Source: Cadophora sp. MPI-SDFR-AT-0126
Lineage: Eukaryota > Ascomycota > Leotiomycetes > Helotiales > Ploettnerulaceae
Assembly: GCA_020747065.1 (NCBI GenBank)
Contig: JAGMVK010000026.1
Coordinates: forward strand, 186,001-250,000
DNA length: 64,000 nt
Reading direction: 5' to 3'
Within the stretch, counting starts at the first letter, position 1. Each line of letters starts with the position of its first letter. The notes beneath the pieces were generated by a model. The model worked only from the letters and a program-made list of their open reading frames with translations, was not told the origin of the DNA and made no database searches. Positions 45,701 to 56,702 of the stretch are shown here, piece by piece. A program made the position numbers and the translations under genes.

Positions 45701-46749
45701 TTGACGGTCTCGTTGAGTTTATACCCATCGACCGTAACATATATCATGTCCAAATTATCCCCTCCCGAAGACTGAAGAATTGCTGGCCATCCCATCACTT
45801 GCTTAGAATTGGTTGACCCGACTGCGATCGCATGAAGACCTGAAGCCGGTGAGCTGGCGAAATAGACGCCAGTTTCTCCCGCATTACCAGCTGCAATGAC
45901 GATGGTCCGATCCTTTCCGATACGATCCGCAACCATTGACATGAGTGAGTTGCGATATCCCGTGTCGCTACCGATTGAGACCGAGATGATATCGCAGTCA
46001 TCCGCATCAGCAGTAAGCATTCCCTTCATAACCAGGTCGTTGGTGGTTGAACCTGAGCACTCAAACACTTTGTACATGAAAATCTCGGCTTCCGGTGCGA
46101 CTCCGACAAAGTCCTTGTTCTGACCCACGATGATGGAAGAAACAAAGGTTCCGTGACCAACACAGTCTTCCAAGTTCTCATCGTCGGTGACCATACTCTT
46201 TCCGCCTACAATTTGTCCTTTCAAAGCAGGATACTCCAGATCCACTCCTGTGTCTACGACACAAACACGTTGGCCGGCTCCATAGAAGCCCTTCTGATGG
46301 AGCTCATCAACTCTCGTACTTATGTGCGGGTTCCATTTTCGGCTAGGGTTGCTCGTGTCGAACTCAACATCGAGGACAATTGGCTCCACAGGCCATGCAT
46401 TTGACACTTCTGGAATGGCCTGTATATCTGACAGAGTCGAGGAGTTGTCATTTCCAATTCTGATGGAGACACCTTGGAAATGAGAAGAAGTTCCAGAGAA
46501 ATCTTCCTTGATCTCAACCGTGTATCCCAGGTCCTGAATCTGAGCCACTACGGCGGATGCTGGTGGATCTGAACCCAACTGGCGTGCTGAGTTTCCAGTA
46601 GAAGACAGCTCAAGGATGTAACGTCCGGGAACGACCTTGACATTTGAAATTCCCGGCGCTCCAGCAACACTTTCTTTCGTCCATGCACATGCTTGTGAGA
46701 AGAACAAATTCAGAGCACAAATTGTGCCTGATGAAAGAAAGATTTTCAT
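42754..46749 (-). CDS. Secreted subtilisin-like protease with Ser/Thr linker and adhesin-like C-terminus
   Basis: The protein has 1,314 residues in two exons, 46749-44570 and 44518-42754. The 51-nt intron starts GTAAGT and has a CTGAC branch. A signal peptide (MKIFLSSGTICALNLFFSQACA) and an S8 pro-region come first. The catalytic domain has Asp in VCVVDTGVDLEYP (about 170), His in VGHGTFVSSI (about 203), Asn in AAGNAGETG and Ser in SGTSFSTPYIAGVAAL (about 505). A large insertion sits between Asn and Ser, as in protease-associated-type subtilases. A beta-sandwich (Fn3-like) region follows, then a mucin-like Ser/Thr stretch, a cysteine module (CNEDNCLRQM...CSSY...CGGSPARVSSACSCL) and a second Ser/Thr stretch. 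A 300-residue beta-rich end starts GYVPVFQDISIVSLDG and looks like the Ig-like ligand-binding domains of ALS/MSCRAMM adhesins. It ends without an obvious GPI signal. Confidence 0.88.
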
Positions 46750-48530
46750 CTCAAGATTTGCTGATCAAATCAATTGTACGTTCGACCCTGAGAGAAATGA
46801 TGCAGGAAATCAGGAAGCTTCCAAGTCTGCTAATAAGTACATCTTCTCTCTTGTCGTACGATTACTAAACACCCACTGAAGGATTGTAATTATTCTCGGG
46901 CAAGTGACCACATAGAGAAGTAGTCTCTTGGCATGCATCCTGACAACCGAAGAAGTGTGGTTCACACAAGCTTGAATTTCTTACACTTTGTGCCAAGACC
47001 CCGTCTTGGAAGGTGGAGGGAAGAAGTTATATTGTCACAATAACTCCGAACATCCCACCAAACCTTCTTAGAAGCTCTCAATTGAAATACAACCATATAC
47101 GAGAGAATTATGCCCAATTAGTCTTCCGCTAGTAAACAGAGACGAGTCAACAGATATAAATGAACTTCTAAGCCCGAAGGAGGCTGAAGTTCTGTGCTTG
47201 ATCAAAATATTTCACTTGGCAAAGAGGGGAACAAGATCGTACACAAATGTTGAAAGAGGAAGCTGCAATACGACAAACTCAATCATGCAGGTACTCCGCT
47301 GAATACAAGACCCATAAGATAAGATCTCGCGTGGGATCGACGCTCGTGGCATACTCTGATAAGATTGCACTGCCGATAACGGCGAGAAGTGGAGAAATGT
47401 CAACCTCGGCCATGCAGGCACAGATTATCCTGCAAATCGAAAATCCAGGCATGACCAGGTCCACGATGGCTTTCCTTTTACTCCGTACTCCTCGCTGCTG
47501 CGGCGAAGGAAGTGCCGAACACCAATTACTTTCAACATTCGTTCGTGGTGGGTCAACATCATGCCGCACTCCCGACCCTCTCGACGCGCCGCTGATATGC
47601 TTTCGCATGAAGGGAAGTTGCTTTCTTGCCTTCCTATTAGAGCATCGAGCTGCGGTGACATAGAACTCTGTAATGCATACTCAAATCAATACCAGGATCA
47701 AAGCCATCAAAACTATCTGCGCTAAAGGTAGACCCTTGTTGAAAATATCGGCAATGAGATCAGAGAAACTTTACCCTTCTATGTTGCTATGAATACTGTC
47801 ATAATTCCACGAAAGTGCAAACTGTCATGCTATTAGACTTCTATCAAGCTCACAATCCCTGCGCACATGAAATCTTATTTCGACTTGGGTGCTTGCTATT
47901 TGCGAGATTAAGGTACGGACTCCCTTGCTCACAGCGCTGACTCTTGAAACCAATTTTTACCTTGCGCCCGAAAAATGATTGATTCTTAGATGGCTTAGAT
48001 CCGGTATGGCTTGAGGCACCGCTTGTTTATCTCGGAATATTTTTGACGACTTTTATCATCCCAGCGCGAAACATGATGAAATCAGCCACTTCAGGAAGAT
48101 GGCTCGACATTGGGATGTGGATGTTGAAGAATCCGTCAGAGCATCAGACGTGGAAATTTGCATCTAGGTAATTTCTTTCTTGATAGGTGAACTAATATGA
48201 TGTTGAAGAGCGTTAGGCTATGCCGGCGATCTATTTATGTGTCTCGAAGGTCTATGTATGCTCGTGAAGAGTGTCAAAATTAGGAAGTCGAAAAAAAGAA
48301 ACTAAAACGAGAAAGGAAAGTACCGATGCGTGAAGTAGGTCTGCCGCTTCATACGTTACTAGTCTACAATCATGTCTATTGTCTCCCTAGAATGTATACT
48401 GGCAAACCCAGCGAATGCATAAAATTGAGGAACTAGTGACAACAGCAGTCTGCTACCCAGCCTGTTCTTTCCTCATCATCTTCCTACCTCACGTTGCAAT
48501 CATCATGCAGGCTTCACATCCCACAAGTCC
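46750..48530. other. Intergenic, no gene seen
   Basis: This is the promoter side of the subtilisin gene and the 3' flank of the gene at 48531. It contains a small dyad ATTGT-C-ACAAT near 47032. No coding frame is supported. Confidence 0.45.
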
Positions 48531-50174
48531 TCATAAATGACACTTCCTCTCCCAGCGCCCGAAGTTCGATCTCCAAATCGCAACCTTGCACTTCCTAGCC
48601 CGCATTTTACTCGGTCTCCTTTCCGTGTTATATTCAATGGTCGCTATCTCCCTGCCATTTCCGGCCTCAATCAGAAACCTCCAGTACGGTATCAACCTTT
48701 CAAGATCAGAGCGACGAGCTCCCCTATCTTGCCTAGCGAGATTACTAAACTCTATGTATGTTTCAATGGGGACGCGTGGAAGCTTTGAGAATTCCTTGGG
48801 GGTGAGAGGTTCGTCGCTATTCGGGTGACAGATCATAGAGTAGTAGTCGTGTTCGTAGACCGGTGGATTTCCGATTATGTGAACTTGTCTGGGATCTGTA
48901 TCTGATGCGTATCCTGGAGGAGGTGACGAGTATCTAGGAGGAGAAGAGTGGTAGTGATGGACCTCCTCAACGTGATGTATATGTCTCGACTCTGGAGGCT
49001 CTTGCTGTTGATACACACCCCTCGCAGGATTCGAAACATAAATATTATTCACCGTTGTATGCGACTTTGGGCGGTCATCCTCTCTCAAATCGTCATACTG
49101 CGGCAAGCCAGTGCTGCTCTCCTCCCCCGATGTCTTCGCTCTTTTCGCTTTTACTTTTTCTGTTCCTCCTACATTGTCATGTTTACTTTGCTTGGCTTCT
49201 TTGACCTGTGCCTTCTCATCCTTCTTCTCTTTGCTTCTAGCGGTCTTAGCTGCTTTATTGTTTTGGAGAGCTGGATTTGGAGGTGGTAAAGAAGATTCGG
49301 GTGCTTTGGCTTCTGTTTTATTCTTCTTGAAGATAGAGGCAAATGACTTCTTGGATTTCGAAACTGATTGAGCTTGACTTTGAGTGGGATTGGGGGCAAG
49401 TCCTTTGAAATTACCAGCATCACTATTTTTCGAAGTCGGCTGAGCTCTTTGCTCGCTCAATCGTGTTTGCGATACTGTTTTGGTTGTTGATCCAGCAGTA
49501 TGTGCTAGTCCGTTGAGTTGTTTTCCTCCAGCAAATTTAGCATTGATACCTACTCCCTGCTCTGCCTGTGTGCTTCCTTGTTCAGGTCTAGGCTGTCGAG
49601 AAGAAGCGCCGTTGGCTGAAGAGGCATTCGTCTTAGTACGAATGTCTACGGGAGGCGGCACTCGTTTGACTTGATCGGTACTGGCCAGTAATCCTGTCAA
49701 GCTCTTCGTCTCTCCTGGTCTCTGCTGTACGGGGCCATGATTTGAGCGCTGAGTCTGTTGGGCCTGTTGGGCATTGACTAGTCTTGGGATTTGGCTGGGA
49801 ATTTGGGCACGGCCGCCAGCAGTATCGATGGTTAAGTGAGGCTTACTCGGACCTGGGATTTTACTGGGGCCTTTTGGTGATGATGTGGATGGCCTAGCCA
49901 CGTTTAGTGGAACCTGAGGCAGGCTGCCTTTTCGAACTGGGTGTGAGGCCCCTACTCTGTTGGGAGCGGAAGGAATTTTACGGCTTGGCTGCGCAGAGAC
50001 CTGTTGCCTAGGACTGGCTCCAGCTGGCGTCTTTATTCGCGATTCTGTGAGATTAGGTCTCCTGATCGAAGTTCCAGCAGGTGTTCGGGGGATAGAAACG
50101 TGTTTGCGAGCAGTAGGGGCGTTGGAGCTAAACTTCGGGATAGGTATTGAGGACTTTCTGGAAGCAGACTTCAT
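48531..50174 (-). CDS. Basic low-complexity protein of unknown function
   Basis: This is a single open frame. I start it at the ATG at 50174 (GCCATGAAGTCTGC, a good context), giving 547 residues. The frame extends to 50228 but with no ATG, and an upstream exon ending there (CTCAG) is possible. The first 350 residues are rich in Ser, Pro, Lys, Gln and Arg with SIPRTPAG-, RIKTPAG- and SKIPGPSKP-like units, resembling disordered cytoskeleton- or scaffold-binding proteins. A charged Lys/Glu helix follows (RSKEKKDEKAQVKEAKQSK), then a His-rich patch (HIHHVEEVHHYH). The last 110 residues look folded (LTPKEFSKLPRVPIETYIEF, then YWRFLIEAGNGREIATIEY). I do not recognise the fold. Confidence 0.65.
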   Translation of the reverse strand: MKSASRKSSIPIPKFSSNAPTARKHVSIPRTPAGTSIRRPNLTESRIKTPAGASPRQQVSAQPSRKIPSAPNRVGASHPVRKGSLPQVPLNVARPSTSSPKGPSKIPGPSKPHLTIDTAGGRAQIPSQIPRLVNAQQAQQTQRSNHGPVQQRPGETKSLTGLLASTDQVKRVPPPVDIRTKTNASSANGASSRQPRPEQGSTQAEQGVGINAKFAGGKQLNGLAHTAGSTTKTVSQTRLSEQRAQPTSKNSDAGNFKGLAPNPTQSQAQSVSKSKKSFASIFKKNKTEAKAPESSLPPPNPALQNNKAAKTARSKEKKDEKAQVKEAKQSKHDNVGGTEKVKAKRAKTSGEESSTGLPQYDDLREDDRPKSHTTVNNIYVSNPARGVYQQQEPPESRHIHHVEEVHHYHSSPPRYSSPPPGYASDTDPRQVHIIGNPPVYEHDYYSMICHPNSDEPLTPKEFSKLPRVPIETYIEFSNLARQDRGARRSDLERLIPYWRFLIEAGNGREIATIEYNTERRPSKMRARKCKVAIWRSNFGRWERKCHL

Positions 50175-50289
50175 GGCGGACGTTGACGTAGAAGTTGCTT
50201 TGGGTGCTGTACTGAGGAATTGCAACAAAATACTCCCAAAAACTCCTCACATAACCTGACCAAATCTGCTCATACACAACTACTTCTCG

Positions 50290-50735
50290 TCATTTTCTGC
50301 AAACATCGCCATACCGACGCCAATATGGGAAACTTTGGTAGACCCTTTCCTTCTTCTTCTCGTACTTAAGAAAAAGGGGCGTATCCGGCTTGGAAGCCGT
50401 CTTTTTATTCCGACCCAGTGGTGGAAGCCGTGGAATTGGTAGGCCCTGTTTGTCTACTGGCGTGTAATCCTGCGCGACAACAAAGAATACGACAATCATG
50501 TTCATTTCCAATTTGGCGAACTAAAGTAAGAACGATAGTAGAGTTCTGAGTCAGAGAATTGATTTGACTTACTCTCATACCAGCTATGAAAGAACAGTGG
50601 TCAGCAAACATCCTGGCTGATTCAAGGTTGAGCCGAGGAGAACTTCCGACATGGATGCCTTGCGATTCCACAACCAATCTAGTCAAATTTATCTGAGCCT
50701 TCTGCTCGATCTGGCAGGTATCGATGTGCTGTGAA
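50290..50735 (-). pseudogene. Cytochrome P450 C-terminal relic
   Basis: On the minus strand the frame from about 50735 to 50559 reads QIEQKAQ...ESARMFADHCSFIAGMR. It joins through an intron with a GTAAGT donor and a CTTTAG acceptor (about 50558-50520) to FAKLEMNMIVVFFVVAQDY, and runs to a stop at 50290. GMRFAKLEMN followed by PPLGRNKK...KPDTPLFLKY matches the end of many fungal P450s, just after the haem loop. The haem-binding Cys normally two residues before GMR is missing (Ile there), the loop before it is degenerate, and no I-helix or ExxR part is visible upstream. I read it as a decayed gene end. A short unrelated gene is the alternative. Confidence 0.45.
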
Positions 50736-51367
50736 ACAAGTGGGATCTATCTTCATGCCGATTCTCATCGCTTCATTGGAGCCTTGTCACTTACATGCTA
50801 GATGGCCAGTCAGAAGCATGGGAGGATGAGACACGAAAGTAAATCCAAAGTCGAAATATGGGACGTGGAGCGTGGGATCAGCCCTCGCGTAGAGATTTTG
50901 GTGTCGCAGGTAACACCGTCAGGAATACTGTGGAACCAATGGGTTTGCTTGATTTAGTTGTCTAATGAAGCAGTGGATATCTTCACATCGACAGCAAGAG
51001 CAGGTGGGATGAAAATTTCTATTCATATCAAGCCCCAGGAAAGGAGCACGGATCTTGTCACCAGAAATTCAACTGAAATGACTTGGAAACATTCGAAAAG
51101 CAGAAAATTATTGGTCCCAGAAACAGGAGCCGTATGAATCAAGCCTTTGGGAGAAGTGGAAGCAGCACTCGGGCATTTCAGGCGACTTGGCTTCTTTCCG
51201 CTTTCCGTCATTCGCGTACTCTTGTACAAAAAGCGTGTGGTATGAAACACATGCGACCATAATGAAAATGGCAGAGAAATAGAGTCTACTGTCTGGTGAA
51301 AATGTTTCAAGAGATCATGAAGTCGAATTCTAACTCCGTCCAGCCAACCTTTCATTGCCTTCACCCC
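50736..51367. other. Intergenic, no gene seen
   Basis: There is one 113-residue open frame on the minus strand, without coding-like features. No further P450 sequence is visible here. Confidence 0.4.
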
Positions 51368-52074
51368 TCACAAACTAAACTCCAACCTATTCCCCGCATA
51401 ATCCCTCGCAAAGAACCTCGTCGGGTACTCCACCCCCTTCGCACCTATCAAAACATTAGCCCCATCAAACCTTCCCTCTCCCCTCTCGCCTCTCCACGAA
51501 TCAATCTGGGGTAACAACAGAGACTCACCACTGCTCTCCTCCCCCGGCTTATCAGCCTCCCTGGGCGCCGAATCCCCACCCTTCTCAAAATGCTCGTAGA
51601 TTCTCTGACGTAGCTCGAGGAGTTTCTCGGCGCTGTCTATTTTGAAGCAGGGGTGGCGCGAGGAGGGGGCTGGGTCTGGTGGGCCAAAGGCGATGTGGAT
51701 TTGTTGGCCGGAGGTGGAGATGTTGAACCTGGGGGTAGAATGTTAGATATCGATATGCTTACATGTATAGAATTGTTTGTTGATCTGTTATTTCGGACGA
51801 ACTTTGGTTTTGAAAGGATGTTTGGGAGAGTTTGGGGATGGATATGGGGATTGAGGGGTAAAGTGGGGTGGAACCGCAGAATTGGTTTCGAGACTTAGAA
51901 AATGGGACTGGGACATAAGAGAGTGAAGGCGTACCATGCTAATCTATCTCTTTGAAGTTGAGGAACAGGAGATTGTGTCAGGCCGAGTGTCTTGCCGTAG
52001 AATTCTGCTGCTTGATCAAGTGTTCCTGATGGGACAGTGAGATTCACATGGGCCAGGCCAGAGATCAAAGCCAT
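51368..52074 (-). CDS. VOC/glyoxalase-fold protein
   Basis: This is a small vicinal-oxygen-chelate protein of 138 residues in three exons: 52074-51935, 51728-51529 and 51444-51368. Donors are GTACGC and GTGAGT, and acceptors are CCCCAG and GATAG. All junctions keep the frame. The start MALISGLAHVNLTVPSG with DQAAEFYGKTLGL is the first beta-alpha-beta module. HIAFGPPDPAPSSRHPCFKI opens the second, and the end VEYPTRFFARDYAGNRLEF is the usual RDPDGNxxEF motif with a metal-binding Glu. Such proteins include glyoxalase I-like, dioxygenase-like and resistance proteins, and the substrate is unknown. The codon composition is C-rich at the 5' end and G-rich at the 3' end. Confidence 0.85.
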
Positions 52075-52418
52075 GATTTCTGCTATTCTTTGGACGTTTG
52101 AATGTACCGGACTGCCGGTGTTCAGGCGGCATATATAGATAATGAAGAAAGTTCGATGGGTGATTATTGAGTAATTGGCAACAGTGGAGTATTGAATGAG
52201 CAATCCGATGTCGCGATGGCGGGGTAAATATTCAGCAGATACCTGCACGTGATAATGCGGTTCTGAAGTCCAATCACGTTGCAGACATTAGAAGAGTCAA
52301 TGAAGCAAAACTTAACGCATTGAATTACAACTGACGCCGTTTCAAAGTGCAGGTCTCGATCAGAATCCACAGCCAGCAGCCCAACATTGACTTCCAATCA
52401 TAACTTCGCAATACAGGA

Positions 52419-54616
52419 TCAATCAAGTTTCAGCTCCTCCTGCTCTCTCTCCCGCTCGTGGTCACGCTCCAGATAGTCAGCTTCTTCGAGGGCTCCTGAA
52501 TCATTGTTAGGAAGCTGGACAGCCGAGTCAATGGCATTTGGCAATGGTCGGTGACGGCCTCTAATCATCAACAGCAACATAACAATCTTGCTGAATGGAT
52601 GGAAAGAGCCGCAGTAGGAGTAATGATCGTATGCGACACCTAAGCTCAGTCCAACGTTGGCGTACGCAGAGAAGACTTCGAATATGACGTTGAAAACCGG
52701 GAACTCAGCGAGTGGCTCCCTTCCTCCTTCTGTAAGGCTGATTAAGACTAGCGAAAGGAAGAGCGTCCAGATATCGTAGTTGAGTTGAGCTTTTACCTGC
52801 TGGCGAAGAAAGTACAATCTGCCGCGAAGTCCAGGGCTCAAACTTTTCGAGTGATCCTCAATCTCATCTGTGTCGGCAATACTGCTATATACTCCGAGAG
52901 ATCGCTCTTCGTAGACATTGGAGGTGCGCATCAAAATGGTGACAGGAAATGTAGAGACGTACCTGAATCACCAGCTGTCAGTATCTCCCGTGAAGTCATG
53001 GAAACGTTACGGGAATGAATGGGATTTTTGAAAGCTTACATCATGGGAACATAGAGTATCAAAAGAGCACCGCTCAACTGAGAAATGGTAACAATGTTGA
53101 ACCCACTACAGCGGACCGACAGGGATTGGAACAAGCCTATAAGCACTCGGCGGCCAAGACTCAAACCCACCAGATCCGGATGTTTCACACTCAAGGATTC
53201 GAACGCAACAAAATCAACAGCATTCAAGAAAAACAGGGTTCCCACCAGATACAAAGTCTCTTTTGTTGGGAAGAGGTGGGTATAGACTCGTCGCGGATAT
53301 CTCAGGATGTAGGTAATGGTGGTTCGTAATTGGTCATACTTCGAGTTTCGCGGCAGACACTTCAAGGTGGTCCATAGGATGATGCGCAGAAAAATGGGGA
53401 AGCTGAATCAAGACCAGTCAACAGTACATCCAGGAAGACAGGTAAGGTATCTTACGCCGTGTTGCCAGCCAACATTAAAAAGCACATCACAGTCACGGGA
53501 AGATTATTCAGCCTGAAAGGCATCTTTACCAATTGTTAGATAATCACCACAAGGTGGAGGAAAAGTATACCATAGAATCATTCATCAAACTCATGCCCGC
53601 ATTGTTGAAAGCCGAAATTGCATTGAAGATACCTAGAGCCCTAGACACAGCGTAAGTCAAAGAAATGAGAGCGGAGTGCAGAGGGAGTACCATGGCTGCA
53701 CACCATCAAGTCCAATAACATCTGCCTGGTAGTAAGAGAAGTAGAGCGCGAGAATCAGGGCGCCAAACATCTGCAACAAAAAGGCGTACATGATCACAAT
53801 TATACGTAGCAATTTGATAGCATCGTATTCGGTGCAAGATATGATCTGTCGTTCCAGACGGGAAAGGCCATGAAAGGTCGAGTTTCTACCAACTGTGCTC
53901 CTGCTAAGGAAGCTCTTCCATGTATTTTGAATTGTGGAGGGAGGTAGATGGCCCTGAGTATTCGCGACAATCATCGCGCCGGTTTCAGTAGCGTTTTCGA
54001 GACTTCCATTGAGAGCTTCTGGACAGCATAGTCAGTTACAATCCAATGTCGCGTTACCAATGTCGTGTAACTTTAGGGGAATGGTACACATACCTTGAAT
54101 TAAATACTCTGCTTGACGCCGGGCAAGGACTTCTTTGCAGTGGGCCTTCTCAAAAGCGTCGATGCGGAGGGTGAGGATAACAACGCCCGCTGCAGGATTA
54201 CTGCCAAGTATGAAGTTAACACATAGCAGAGCCTGCTGGAAAGTGTTGATTGAGGAAACGTTTTGTGTCGTGAGACCAGTGTCAGTAATGGCAGAAACAG
54301 CAAAGAACATGCAGTCCAGGAAGTTGGTGCGGCTTTTCAGTCGCTGGCGACCCTGGCAGAGCCATAGCAGGAAACCACTGAGGAAGGACAATACTGTAAA
54401 GACGAAGTAATGGATTGTAACGAAATCCCGCACAGGCAGGAGTTTGATGGCCCTTTGTTTCCAGGAATCAGTTGTCGGTAGAAGAGACATGGCTTTAACT
54501 TTGATCGTGCTTGCGCGAGCGAGGCAGCGAGCAAAGAAGAGCTGTGATTTCGAGGGTGGTTTTGGCGGCGCGACCTCCATTTCCTCCATTTCCTGTGCAA
54601 TCTCGGAGGCCTCCAT
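52419..54616 (-). CDS. Trk-family potassium transporter
   Basis: This is a plasma-membrane K+ uptake protein of 631 residues in six exons: 54616-54094, 54018-53691, 53640-53571, 53523-53456, 53402-53040 and 52962-52419. All introns are GT-AG and all junctions keep the frame. The four pore loops with their filter glycines are visible: SAITDTGLTTQN, FNAISAFNNAGMSL, SLSVRCSGFNIVTI and EVFSAYANVGLSLG. LAGNTAFPIFLRI and KIVMLLLMIRGRHRPLPNAID after them are Trk signatures. Fungal Trk proteins often exceed 800 residues because of a long cytosolic loop. Here that loop is short. I chose the ATG at 54616, since the frame upstream has no ATG. Confidence 0.93.
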
Positions 54617-55223
54617 TGGTAGAATCTGCGATGGCAATACGTCGATCTGGTAGGTGTACTTAACTTCGTGGTGTCCTTGCAATTGAACTTGATAAACAAC
54701 AAAGTTCGGAATTTATAGGACCCCCACCCGGGCCATTCACGCCACGAGGCGAGTGGGGGTCTCGAGCCCATAGCCATTCCACTTCAGGATAGTCAACAGA
54801 GACTGGAAATCCAATATTCACGACTAAGCCGGCATCGGCGTGTGAATGGCCTCAGGGGAGCTCTTTTTGTGACTGCGGCGACGGCAGGGAGCATATTTTC
54901 CCCTATCTGAACTGCCAACTGCATGCATTGTGCCCCCGAGATAGGATCACCGCATATTGAAGAAACTTCGAGTTGCACTTGGTGGTCACCTTTATTCTTC
55001 GAGGCGCCTCAGCTCCTGTGGCTGACGTGATAAGGAGGTGTAACTACGGCCTCGACTTAACCAATCGATTCGTTAGGATTGTTAACGTGAACAATCGCCC
55101 GACAACGAACGGGAATATTCAAGCGCACCATACACTCGCAGAACACACTCGTAGAGAGCACAACCATGGAAGACTGCATAGCAGTAGTCTTTCTCTTTCA
55201 ACCATGTCTAAGATGTCACGATA
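54617..55223. other. Intergenic, no gene seen
   Basis: This is the upstream flank of the Trk gene. It has CCACTCGCCTCGTGGCG-like GC-rich dyads near 54745 and no supportable gene. Confidence 0.4.
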
Positions 55224-55568
55224 CTAGGAAAAGGCCTGCAGCAAGAACTCACCGCATGCTTGCGAGGAAGCAAAGAAATCAAAAGCGCAGCAGACTTGCT
55301 CCCATATAGCGAGCACACCTATTGAACCCATCATGTTCGAGTCTTCCACTGTTTTCTCGGGAGCATCGAGAGCGTCGAGAGCAACCCGCAGTGGATCAAC
55401 TTCACGGGCGATACCAACCCTTGACCACTGGGTCATGGCAGATCTGAAAGGATGCCAAAAATGGCGCTTACTCTTCTCCAACACCGTAGTACTGTTGTCA
55501 TTTTCAGTTCTGCTGCAGTACAAATCCAGACAAAAATGATCGATCGTGGGGTGCTTTGCATTGGCCAT
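55224..55568 (-). CDS. Short hypothetical ORF, possibly a first exon
   Basis: This open frame of 114 residues on the minus strand starts MANAKHPTIDHFCLDL and contains RVALDALDAPEKTVEDSN and AIWEQVCCAFDFFASSQACG. A good donor (GCG|GTGAGTTC) lies at about 55248, so it may be exon 1 of a longer gene, but I find no convincing second exon before the Trk gene. It has no domain I recognise. It may be a real short gene, a relic or chance. Confidence 0.25.
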   Translation of the reverse strand: MANAKHPTIDHFCLDLYCSRTENDNSTTVLEKSKRHFWHPFRSAMTQWSRVGIAREVDPLRVALDALDAPEKTVEDSNMMGSIGVLAIWEQVCCAFDFFASSQACGEFLLQAFS

Positions 55569-56702
55569 TGCCGGACCCGACCTTTACTGCTTTGAGCAAG
55601 GCATAATTAGATGTCTCTCTCAAATCATCCAACGACAGGAGTACAGTCTTGATTATCTGTTGGGCCATAGGTCACCTCTTGTAGTTGTGATGGCTATAGG
55701 AAGCTGATGACTGGTTTGGAATTGATGCGATGCTGTGCAAAGGGGATGTACACACTGGAGAATCTGCCTCGAAGTCGACCAAGCTTCATCCTTGGTTGTA
55801 GGTAGTAGTGATGTATCGGAGCGCAAAACAAATACAGTCCTCATTCTGGTCCTTGGGTTTCGGTAGGAGATTTAGACGTTGGAGGGTTGAGGAAGGTTTC
55901 GATCACAGCGCCGTCTTTCAAGTCGAATCTGTGCCATCTATCACTAAGAGTGAGATTTGATGTCCCTGACGCATCACATATCTATTCTCTTTGATCCTTG
56001 AAAGTATTTCGAAGTGTTGGTACTGGAAGTGAGAAGAGAGCGTCATGAAAGAGGGACTTGACGTTGTTAAGTGGTCGTCGCCGCGTCGCTTAACTGGCAG
56101 AAGCGCCCACTTTTGGCGCCGTCTCCTTTCATGTTTGTCTTAGCAAACCCATCATGTTTGCTTTGCTCACATGTTCTTCTAACTGCATAAGCCAAGCCTT
56201 GCAAAGTTTTGAATCCAAAATTGAGACAGAGAAGAACTGGCGCCAACAAAAGGGTCATCTGCATCTGCTCTGGAGTGAGTTCCAGATGGCTGCGGCCGTC
56301 TTCGAAGACATGGCGAGCTTAGGAAGATTCATGCTGCTTTCCTTAGAGGCCTGCTCAAATTCAAATCCTCCATTTTCCTCCCATCTTCTGTCATTGCACC
56401 GTTTTGTGAAGTTGTTCCATTCAGAAGAATTGTACATTGAATTAGTACATCGGTCATGGCCCTGACTCGGTCTTCCTTCGAGTCTTGGTTTTGTACCTTA
56501 ATCATACACGTTGTCCAAAGACATCCCATACTTGTTCAAACCGTCAAATCTGGACAGCCCCTGGATCTCGCCGTACCGAATAGACCGTCCCGAGATTTGA
56601 GATTCGCATGGCCCAAGTCGGATACAGATTCCTCCGGTCCTAGATCTCCTGCCTTTGGCGTTCTATAGAGATCAAAAGCCAATATGCCATGGAGAACGAC
56701 TC
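55569..56702. other. Intergenic, no gene seen
   Basis: Several short frames occur on both strands, none with a motif. Composition is ordinary, and no RNA gene or repeat is apparent. Confidence 0.4.

Noticed and set aside
51023..51364. 113-residue minus-strand frame as the upstream body of the P450 relic
   Set aside because: It contains no P450 helix motifs (no AGxDT, no ExxR) and its frame cannot be joined sensibly.
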